DNA of 6,253 nt, taken from assembly GCA_030038715.1 (NCBI GenBank), contig JASHSO010000560.1, forward strand, positions 1-6,253, in the 5' to 3' direction. The stretch comes from Streptosporangiaceae bacterium (GTDB taxonomy: Bacteria; Actinomycetota; Actinomycetes; Streptosporangiales; Streptosporangiaceae). How positions within the stretch are numbered: position 1 is the stretch's first letter; the number at the start of each line of letters is the position of its first letter. This document shows positions 1 through 5,775 of this stretch, piece by piece. The position numbers and the translations under genes were made by a program. Under the pieces are notes generated by a model. The model had not been told where the DNA came from. It searched no databases and saw only the letters and a list, made by a program, of their open reading frames with translations.

Positions 1-755
1 GCGTCGGCCCAGGGCGGCACCTCCGGGTCCACCTGCGACGGCGGCACGGGGTCTTCCTTGACGTGCTGGTAGGCGATGGCCACCGGCGAGTCTCCGGTGA
101 ACGGCGGCCTGCCGGTGAGCAACTCGTACAGCAGGCAGCCAGTCGAGTACAGATCGCTGCGCGCGTCAACCCGTTCGCCGCGAGCCTGCTCTGGCGACAG
201 GTACTGTGCCGTGCCTATGACCTGCGCAGTCTGCGTCATCGTCAGCTGGGCATCGGACACCGCTCTGGCGATGCCAAAGTCCATGACCTTGACCTCGCCC
301 GACCTGGTCAGCATCACGTTGCCCGGCTTGATGTCCCGGTGCACGATTCCGTTGCGATGGCTGTAGTCGAGCGCTCGCAGCACTCCGTCAGTGATCTCGG
401 CGGCGCGCTCCGGCAGCAGCCTGCGGTCGTCGCGCAGCAGATCGCGCAGCGTCCGGCCGTCGACGAACTCCATCACGATGTAGGGCACCGGCACGCTGCC
501 CACCATGTCCTCGCCGGTGTCGTAGACGGCGACGATCGAGGGGTGATTGAGCGAGGCAGCCGACTGTGCCTCGCGCCGGAACCGGGCCTGGAAGATCTGG
601 TCGCGGGCCAGGTCGTCACGGAGCGTCTTTACCCCGACGATGCGGTCGAGACGGATGTCGCGTGCCCGGAACACTTCGGCCATGCCGCCGCGCCCGACGA
701 TGCCGTCGAGCTCGTATCGGCCGCCGAGCAGCCGCGGCTGAGTCATGTCTCGCAC
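1..755 (-). CDS. pknB: PknB-type Ser/Thr protein kinase, N-terminal catalytic domain (partial, runs off left edge)
   Basis: Transmembrane receptor-type Ser/Thr kinase of cell-wall growth and division; only the cytosolic catalytic domain is in the window. Numbered from the Met at 746, which matches M. tuberculosis PknB numbering, the visible motifs are: glycine-rich loop GRGGMAEV (18-25), ATP lysine K40, helix-C E59, catalytic HRDIKPGN (136-143), DFG (156-158), activation-loop TMTQT with T171 and T173, the autophosphorylated threonines of PknB, then GTAQYLSPEQ (178-187) and a Y-Q-H-V-K-E-D-P stretch near 226-233. The VAxK alanine is Gly38 here. I chose GTG 755 because AGGACGG lies 6 bases upstream (762-768); ATG 746 is the alternative and is 15 bases from that site. 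Family members continue into a juxtamembrane segment, one TM helix and extracellular PASTA repeats that bind peptidoglycan fragments; these are not visible here. It follows pbpA as the last operon gene in the window. Kinase identity is certain; PknB rather than PknA rests on the close PknB-like motif sequence. Confidence 0.95.
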   Translation of the reverse strand, partial: MRDMTQPRLLGGRYELDGIVGRGGMAEVFRARDIRLDRIVGVKTLRDDLARDQIFQARFRREAQSAASLNHPSIVAVYDTGEDMVGSVPVPYIVMEFVDGRTLRDLLRDDRRLLPERAAEITDGVLRALDYSHRNGIVHRDIKPGNVMLTRSGEVKVMDFGIARAVSDAQLTMTQTAQVIGTAQYLSPEQARGERVDARSDLYSTGCLLYELLTGRPPFTGDSPVAIAYQHVKEDPVPPSQVDPEVPPWAD

Positions 756-865
756 TACGTACCGTCCTGCGTGTCGAGGGCTGTGACCAGCATGTCAGGC
801 GCGGTAGGCGGCCGTGCGCCCGGCACGTCACCAGCCCTGCCCTTGCCGGTTGCTGTCTTGTCCAT
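755..865 (-). CDS. Possible 36-residue reading frame bridging pbpA and the kinase
   Basis: Too short for normal gene calling. It begins with an ATG sharing one base with the pbpA stop (TGATG) and ends at a TAG sharing one base with the kinase GTG start (TAGTG). The product would start MDKTATGKGR and end LDTQDGT; it is rich in Gly, Ala, Pro, Asp and Thr, with no membrane segment and no recognisable domain. Its third codon positions are about three-quarters G/C, which does not decide whether it is coding. There is no strong ribosome binding site, so translation would depend on coupling to pbpA. It could be a small expressed peptide, a coupling leader that carries ribosomes from pbpA to the kinase, a relic at the place where pknA sits in mycobacteria, or chance. 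I recognise no function. Confidence 0.3.
   Translation of the reverse strand: MDKTATGKGRAGDVPGARPPTAPDMLVTALDTQDGT
762..768 (-). promoter_or_regulatory. Ribosome binding site deciding the kinase start
   Basis: The minus strand reads AGGACGG, a fair Shine-Dalgarno match. It is 6 bases from a GTG at 755-753 and 15 bases from the ATG at 746-744, so spacing favours GTG. The GTG also shares one base with the TAG that ends the small frame 865-755, which would allow coupled re-initiation. Confidence 0.5.
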
Positions 866-2349
866 CACGAGTGCCGACCCAGGTAGGCCTTGATGACCTG
901 CACCGCCAGCGGAGCCGCGGCATCTGCCCCGTACCCGCCGCCTTGCACCATAACGCCTATGGCGATGTTCTTGCCTGGCACGAAGCAGGTGAAGACAGCA
1001 TCGTCAAGGCCGTCGCTGTTGATCCCGTTCTGGGCGGTACCGGTCTTGCCGTCGATGTCGATGCCGCCCGTCGCCTGCGGCCCAGCGGTGAGGTATGCGG
1101 TACCTGCAGGGTTATGGGTGACCTGGTACATCATGTTCTGGATGTACCCGGCTACCTTGGAGCTGACCGGCGTGGACAGCACCGTCGGGGTGTGCGAGGA
1201 GATCACCGACAGGCCCGGGCCCAGCACCTGCTGGACCAGGTAGGGCATCATCAGCTTGCCGTGATTGGCGATCGCCGCCGCGAACATGGCCTCCTGCAGT
1301 GGGGTCACAGCGTCGTTGTACTGGCCGATCGCCGACATGGCAGTGAATGACGGGTCGAGCCAGCCGGCCCCCTCGGGCAGCACGCTCGGAGCCACGGCCA
1401 GCGGGATCGACAGTCCCCTGTTCATCCCGTACAGGCTCGCGTACTTGCGCAGCACGGGTGCTGTCAGCTTGATGCCGAGGTCGGCGAACGCGGTGTCGCA
1501 GGACAGCCAGAACGCCTGGATGATCGGCGGGTTACCGTCACCGCAGATCTCGTCGTCGTCGTTGTGCAGCGTGTGGCCGTTGGGCAGGGTCAGCACGGTC
1601 GGGGCCGGGATCGTCGTGCTGGTGTTAGCCACCTTGCCGGTCGAGAACGCTGCCGAGCTGGTGACGATCTTGAATGTCGAGCCTGGGGGCAGGGTCATCG
1701 AGATCGCCCGGTTGAGCAGCGGCTGCGTGGGGTCCCGTAGCAACTCGTTGTCGATCTTGTCGAGCTGCGCGCCGTTAAAGGTCGTGAAATCGTTCGGGTC
1801 GAACGTCGGATAGGAGGCCATCGCCAGGATCGCGCCGGTGCTCGGGTTCAGCGCGACCAGGGCAGCGGCGTGGCCGTCCGTCTCGGTCGCCAGGGCGTGG
1901 TAGGCCGCCTCCTGGGCCGTGGGGCTGATCGTGAGCGAGACCGTCGCCCCCTGCTTCTGCTTGCCGGTCAGCAGCGCGGTGAAGTTCCGCACGGCAAGCT
2001 TCGGGTTCGTTCCAGCCAGCATGCTGTTCTCGGCTTCCTCGATACCGGACTTGCCGTAGATCGAGTCGTAGCCGGTGATCGGCGCGTAGACCTTGCCGAA
2101 GGGGTAGTAGCGGCGGTACGTGTCGCTGCCCTTGACCGGGAGGGACTCGGCGATCGTGACGTTGGTGCCGTCTCCGTCGGCGACGATCGTGCCGCGCTGG
2201 TAGGAGAATTGCTCGTCGAAAACCCGGATGTTGCCTGGCTCGTTCGCCAAGCTAGACGCCCTGAACGCCTGAACGTAGTTCATGTTCAGCATCAGCAGCC
2301 CGAACATGGCCAGGCACACTAGCGAGATGCGGAACAGCGCGCGGTTCAT
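865..2349 (-). CDS. pbpA: Class B penicillin-binding protein PbpA (peptidoglycan DD-transpeptidase)
   Basis: Membrane-anchored monofunctional transpeptidase that cross-links the glycan made by its SEDS partner RodA; 494 residues, close to M. tuberculosis PbpA. An N-terminal signal-anchor helix spans about residues 5-26, followed by the non-penicillin-binding region and the transpeptidase domain. The active site shows SxxK as S224-T-F-K227 (nucleophile Ser224, after the conserved LPPG), and K435-T-G-T for the third motif. The middle motif, normally SxN, reads S283-C-D285. Two cysteines, C269 and C284, are placed as in M. tuberculosis PbpA, where I recall a disulfide beside the active site. The segment NPSTGAILAMASYPTFDPN (168-186) is typical of this family. 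The start ATG overlaps the rodA stop by 4 bases (ATGA) and AGGTGG lies 10 bases upstream, so translation is probably coupled. Identity is firm; activity with Asp in the SxN motif is an open question. Confidence 0.97.
   Translation of the reverse strand: MNRALFRISLVCLAMFGLLMLNMNYVQAFRASSLANEPGNIRVFDEQFSYQRGTIVADGDGTNVTIAESLPVKGSDTYRRYYPFGKVYAPITGYDSIYGKSGIEEAENSMLAGTNPKLAVRNFTALLTGKQKQGATVSLTISPTAQEAAYHALATETDGHAAALVALNPSTGAILAMASYPTFDPNDFTTFNGAQLDKIDNELLRDPTQPLLNRAISMTLPPGSTFKIVTSSAAFSTGKVANTSTTIPAPTVLTLPNGHTLHNDDDEICGDGNPPIIQAFWLSCDTAFADLGIKLTAPVLRKYASLYGMNRGLSIPLAVAPSVLPEGAGWLDPSFTAMSAIGQYNDAVTPLQEAMFAAAIANHGKLMMPYLVQQVLGPGLSVISSHTPTVLSTPVSSKVAGYIQNMMYQVTHNPAGTAYLTAGPQATGGIDIDGKTGTAQNGINSDGLDDAVFTCFVPGKNIAIGVMVQGGGYGADAAAPLAVQVIKAYLGRHS
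2346..2349 (-). promoter_or_regulatory. rodA stop / pbpA start overlap (ATGA)
   Basis: The TGA of rodA and the ATG of pbpA share bases in ATGA, which supports coupled translation and matched production of the SEDS polymerase and its transpeptidase. Confidence 0.85.
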
Positions 2350-3761
2350 CCGGCTCGCACCACCTGGGTCATGCCCTCGTCCTGTATGGGCTGCGGCGCG
2401 GGCTTGCGAGCGGAGTCGCTGACCCGCACGAGCAGTCCGATCAGGATCCAGCTCGCCACCAGCGATGAACCTCCCTGAGAGAGGAACGGGGTGGTCACCC
2501 CGGTCAGCGGTATCAGCCCGCTGACGCCGCCCACGATGACGAACACCTGCAGGGCTAGCACGAACGACAGCCCGCCGACCAGCAGCTTGGCGAACGGGTC
2601 GTTGACCGCGATGGCCGCCCGCAGGCCCCGCTGCACGAGCAGACCGAAGATCAGCAGCAGCGCCATGACCCCGACTAGCCCGAGCTCCTCGCCGAACGCC
2701 GTGAAGATGAAGTCGCTTTGCACGAGCGGGGTGAAATAGGGCTGGCCATGTCCGAGCCCGGTCCCGAACAGGCCGCCGAACGCCATTCCCTCCAGGCCCT
2801 GCACGGGCTGATAGGCGATGCCCGTCGGGTTGCTGCCGGAAAACGGGTGCAGCCAGACCGTGAAGCGCTCCATCACATGGCTGAACAGGTTGGCCGTGAT
2901 GAAGGTGCCGAACAGAAACAGCGCTATGCCGATGAGCAGCCAGGACACCCGCTGCGTGGCGATGTAGAGCATCGCGATGAACAGGCCGAAGAACAGCGCC
3001 GACGTACCGATGTCGGTCTCGAATACCAAGATCAGCAGGCTGGCCACCCAGGCGAGCAGCACCGGGCCCATGTCACGCGCGCGGGGCAGGTCGATACCGA
3101 GCACGCGGCGCCCCGCGAGGGCAAGCGCGTCCCGCTTGGCCACCAGGTAGCCGGCGAAGAACACCGCGAGCGCGAGCCTGGCGAACTCGCCGGGCTCGAT
3201 CGACAGCCCGCCGAAGATGATCCAGACTTTGGCGCCGTTGACTGTGCTGTGGCTGGTCGGCAGCACTGCGGGGATCGCCAGTAGCACCAGGCCGAGCGCC
3301 CCAAGGGTGTAGGTGTACCGCTGCAGCACGCGGGCCTGCGAGATCAGCACGAGCACCAGCACGAGGGCGAGGACGCCGACTCCCGTCCATAGCAGTTGGG
3401 TCTTCGTCGCCGACGCGGCCAGCCCGGCTACCTGATTGCCGGGGTTGCCGTTCCTGCCGGACTCCTGCAGCCGGTAGATCATCACGATGCCAAGGCCGTT
3501 CAGCAGCGCGGCAAGCGGCAGCAGCAGCGGGTCGGCGTACGGCGCGTACCTGCGCACCGCGACGTGCGCGGCCAGCATCAGGACGCCGAATATGGCGATG
3601 TATACCAGCGGCCCTGACGGCATCTTGCCGGACAGGCCCAGGCTCGCAGCGCCGTACGCGAACAGCACCACCGCCAGCGCGAACACCAGCATGAGCAGCT
3701 CGGTACTGCGCCGCCCGCGGGGCATCGGAACGGGTTGGTCGGCATAGGGGGCGGCCGTCAT
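2346..3761 (-). CDS. rodA: RodA/FtsW-family SEDS peptidoglycan glycosyltransferase
   Basis: Polytopic membrane enzyme that polymerises lipid II into glycan strands, paired with the class B PBP encoded next to it. From ATG 3761 the product has 471 residues, close to mycobacterial RodA. Many hydrophobic helices are visible from about residue 21 onward, with a short polar N-terminus and a polar cytosolic C-terminal tail of about 20 residues. SEDS signatures include NGAKVWI followed by a PGEFARL segment (about 175-196), ETDIGTS (about 248-254), QSDFIF then GEELGL (about 348-362; Asp350 aligns with the catalytic Asp of SEDS enzymes) and PLTGVTTPFLSQGGSS (about 418-433). I chose ATG 3761 because it overlaps the pstP stop by 4 bases (ATGA) like its neighbours and has AGGCGGG just upstream. 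An in-frame ATG at 3782 would give 478 residues but has no ribosome binding site. RodA rather than FtsW is inferred from the operon position beside pbpA. Confidence 0.96.
   Translation of the reverse strand: MTAAPYADQPVPMPRGRRSTELLMLVFALAVVLFAYGAASLGLSGKMPSGPLVYIAIFGVLMLAAHVAVRRYAPYADPLLLPLAALLNGLGIVMIYRLQESGRNGNPGNQVAGLAASATKTQLLWTGVGVLALVLVLVLISQARVLQRYTYTLGALGLVLLAIPAVLPTSHSTVNGAKVWIIFGGLSIEPGEFARLALAVFFAGYLVAKRDALALAGRRVLGIDLPRARDMGPVLLAWVASLLILVFETDIGTSALFFGLFIAMLYIATQRVSWLLIGIALFLFGTFITANLFSHVMERFTVWLHPFSGSNPTGIAYQPVQGLEGMAFGGLFGTGLGHGQPYFTPLVQSDFIFTAFGEELGLVGVMALLLIFGLLVQRGLRAAIAVNDPFAKLLVGGLSFVLALQVFVIVGGVSGLIPLTGVTTPFLSQGGSSLVASWILIGLLVRVSDSARKPAPQPIQDEGMTQVVRAG
3758..3761 (-). promoter_or_regulatory. 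pstP stop / rodA start overlap (ATGA)
   Basis: The ATGA overlap places the rodA start at 3761 rather than at the upstream in-frame ATG 3782. AGGCGGG (3765-3771) is immediately upstream and can serve as ribosome binding site. Confidence 0.75.
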
Positions 3762-5170
3762 CGGCCCGCCTGCGATGGGCATGCCAGCGGTATGGTCGGC
3801 TTCGGCGGGATCTTCGGGGCCGGCCTCTTGGTTTTAGCCTTGCTGGACTTGGCTGGCGCGGGCTGGTGGCCGTACTTGGCCTCCCACTGCTGCAGCCTGG
3901 CCTGTGCCTGCTGGCAGCTCGTGTAAAGCTGGTCGATGACCTGCACGGTGGCCTTCGCCTTGGCCAGCGTGGTCGGGGTCGTGGGCAGGGACAGGTCGGC
4001 AGGTACGTAGGCGACCGGGATGCCGGTCTTGGCGTAGACGCTGTTCAGGCTGATCCAGGCGATCTTCTGGCTGATACCCCGGTAAATGATCACCTGGCTG
4101 CCGTCGCTGGCAACGTAGTACTCACTCTGGGTGACCCGGTAGCCGACGTAAAGCCCGCCGACTATCAGCAGCACCAAGACGAGGAGGATCGAGGTTACCA
4201 AGGGCCAGCGGCGCCTGGGCTCACCATCGTCGTCGTGGTCGTGATGCTGGGTCGGCCCGCGCGCTGACGCCGAGTGGAAGCCGTTGTGCCGTGCCTGCGA
4301 CACGCCCGGCCCGTCGCTCTCGCTGGCGTGGCCGGTGCCGACCGCCGCCGCTGCCCTGGCCGTGCGCACCAGCGAGGCGATGTCACCGCCCGACGCGGCT
4401 CCGGCGAATATCGGGTCGCGGGATGACGGCACCTGTTCGGCGTCGGTGTCGATCACGTCGGCCACGATGCAGGTGATGTTGTCCGGGCCGCCGTTGGCGT
4501 TGGCCAGGGCGATCAGCTGCCGGACCGCGGCGTCGGCATCGGTGACCGTGCTCAGCGTCTTGTGCACCTCTTGGTCGCCGACCACGTCGGTCAGGCCGTC
4601 TGAGCAGAGCAAGTACCTGTCGCCGAGCAGGGCCTCGTGCATGCCGAGGTCGGGATCGGCGTCCGTGCTGCTCTGCAGCGCGCGGATGATGAGCGAGCGC
4701 TGCGGGTGGTTCGCAGCGGCAGCGGGGCTGAGGCGGCCCTCGTCGACCAGGGACTGGATCAGGGTGTGGTCGCGGGTGATTTGGTAAAGGTCGCCGTCAC
4801 GCAGCAGGTACGCCCGCGAGTCCCCGATGTGGCACACGGCCACCTGCGCGCCCGCCCACAGCAGCGCGGTCAGCGTGGTGCCCATGCCCTCCACTGATGG
4901 GTCGGCAACGCTCAGGTCATGCAGCGTGCTGCGGGCCGACGCCACCGCCCCAGCAAGCGCGTCGAGCATCGCCTCGCTCTCGGTCAGGTTCTGCCCGTCA
5001 AGCGGGGCTATCGCGGAAATGGCGACGGCGCTGGCAACCTCGCCTGCGGCGTGGCCGCCCATTCCGTCGGCGATCGCGAGCAGGCGCGGGCCTGCGTAGG
5101 CGGAGTCCTCGTTGCCAGGCCGCAGCAGCCCCACGTCCGAGCGGAGCGCGTAGTGCAGTGCCAGGGTCAT
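3758..5170 (-). CDS. pstP: PstP, membrane-anchored PP2C-family Ser/Thr phosphatase
   Basis: Metal-dependent phosphatase that reverses the action of the operon's Ser/Thr kinase, both on the kinase activation loop and on cell-wall and division substrates. The product has 470 residues. The cytosolic PPM domain is about 1-240, with metal-site and catalytic motifs RPGNED (17-22), ADGMGGH (34-40), GDSRAY (116-121), SDGLTD (190-195) and GGPDN (227-231); Asp35, Asp117, Asp191 and Asp230 correspond to the usual PP2C acidic residues. A linker of about 80 residues follows and ends in a His/Asp cluster (HHDHDDD, 309-315) and RRRW, then one TM helix at about 324-344. The extracellular part (about 347-470) is smaller than in M. 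tuberculosis PstP, contains Cys419 and Cys464, and ends in a Lys/Pro-rich tail; I recognise no domain in it. The start overlaps the fhaB stop (ATGA), with GGAG 8 bases upstream. Confidence 0.97.
   Translation of the reverse strand: MTLALHYALRSDVGLLRPGNEDSAYAGPRLLAIADGMGGHAAGEVASAVAISAIAPLDGQNLTESEAMLDALAGAVASARSTLHDLSVADPSVEGMGTTLTALLWAGAQVAVCHIGDSRAYLLRDGDLYQITRDHTLIQSLVDEGRLSPAAAANHPQRSLIIRALQSSTDADPDLGMHEALLGDRYLLCSDGLTDVVGDQEVHKTLSTVTDADAAVRQLIALANANGGPDNITCIVADVIDTDAEQVPSSRDPIFAGAASGGDIASLVRTARAAAAVGTGHASESDGPGVSQARHNGFHSASARGPTQHHDHDDDGEPRRRWPLVTSILLVLVLLIVGGLYVGYRVTQSEYYVASDGSQVIIYRGISQKIAWISLNSVYAKTGIPVAYVPADLSLPTTPTTLAKAKATVQVIDQLYTSCQQAQARLQQWEAKYGHQPAPAKSSKAKTKRPAPKIPPKPTIPLACPSQAGR
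5167..5170 (-). promoter_or_regulatory. fhaB stop / pstP start overlap (ATGA)
   Basis: The same 4-base overlap as at the next two junctions, with GGAG (5179-5182) 8 bases before the pstP ATG. It fixes the pstP start and indicates translational coupling. Confidence 0.85.
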
Positions 5171-5679
5171 CGACGCAGCTCCAGAACGGTCTTGCCGATG
5201 CGGATCGGGACACCTACCGGCACCGGCGTGGGCTCGGTCACCTTCTGCCGGTCCAGATACGTGCCGTTAGTAGAGCCGAGATCCTCCACTAGCCACTGAC
5301 CATCTTGCGGGAACAGTCGGGCATGCCGGGTCGAAGCGTAGTCGTCAGACAGGACGAGCGTGGCGTCATTGGCTCGCCCGATCGTGATCTGCTCGTCGGT
5401 CAGGCCGAGGCTCGTGCCGGCCAGCGCGCCGGCGGTCACCAGCAGCATGTGCGGCACCGTCCGGCTAGACCGCGGCTGCTTCTGCCTGGCCGACGGCTTG
5501 GGCTTGGCCATGGCCATGGCGGCGGCTGGCAGCCCGCTCACCTGTTGGCGGGTTGACCTGGCCCGCTTGCGCCTAGGGCCGAAAATGTCGGTCCTGATCA
5601 CGCCGACGGCAGCGATCACGAAAAGCCACAGCACAGCCAGGAACCCGATACGAAGGAGTGTCAGCTCTAGTGCGTTCAT
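5167..5679 (-). CDS. fhaB: FhaB (FipA-like), membrane-anchored FHA-domain protein
   Basis: Phosphothreonine-reading adaptor at the membrane, the partner of the Ser/Thr kinase and phosphatase of the same operon; the M. tuberculosis homologue FipA links FtsZ and the divisome. The product has 170 residues: an N-terminal TM helix (about 6-28), a basic, Pro/Ala-rich linker (about 35-75), and a C-terminal FHA domain (about 77-168). FHA core residues are all present: G101-R102, SDDYASTRHARL (111-122) with Ser116 and His119, and LGSTNGTYLDR (134-144) with Asn138. These stretches closely match mycobacterial FhaB. The threonine phosphorylated by PknA in M. tuberculosis (Thr36, after the TM helix) is Arg36 here. 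An AAGGA lies 11 bases before the ATG. The gene follows fhaA after a 96-base gap and overlaps pstP by 4 bases. Confidence 0.95.
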   Translation of the reverse strand: MNALELTLLRIGFLAVLWLFVIAAVGVIRTDIFGPRRKRARSTRQQVSGLPAAAMAMAKPKPSARQKQPRSSRTVPHMLLVTAGALAGTSLGLTDEQITIGRANDATLVLSDDYASTRHARLFPQDGQWLVEDLGSTNGTYLDRQKVTEPTPVPVGVPIRIGKTVLELRR

Positions 5680-5734
5680 CGGGTCGTGAGTCCTTGGCGG
5701 CCGTTGGTTGCCTGTGCTGGTTCGCCTGACGGGG

Positions 5735-5755
5735 GCGGCACCGGCCCGGCTCCGC
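5735..5755 (-). other. Imperfect GC-rich inverted repeat in the fhaA-fhaB gap
   Basis: On the minus strand a 21-base segment can pair GCGG with CCGC at its ends and GCC with GGT/GGC-type partners inside, with one A-G mismatch and a small GGC loop. It sits in the only gap (5680-5775) upstream of fhaB. There is no T-tract after it, so it is not a standard terminator. In DNA this rich in G+C such a fold may be chance. I see no convincing -35/-10 pair in the gap. Confidence 0.2.
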
Positions 5756-5775
5756 CGCGTTCCCTTGTCCTTATC

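Noticed and set aside
747..864. Terminator or promoter in the pbpA-kinase spacer
   Set aside because: I found no stem followed by a T-run and no convincing -35/-10 pair on the minus strand.
63..893. A 276-codon open frame on the plus strand
   Set aside because: It lies opposite the kinase, whose minus-strand frame carries every catalytic motif. The plus product has no recognisable domain and is a mirror frame of G+C-rich coding DNA.
1265..1813. Plus-strand frame of 182 codons, with others opposite pbpA, rodA and pstP
   Set aside because: All are antisense to clearly identified genes, have no domain and no supporting start signal; long mirror frames are expected at this G+C content.
3762..3782. 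Longer rodA start at ATG 3782
   Set aside because: It has no ribosome binding site and would give a 25-base overlap; ATG 3761 has AGGCGGG upstream and the same ATGA overlap as the neighbouring junctions.
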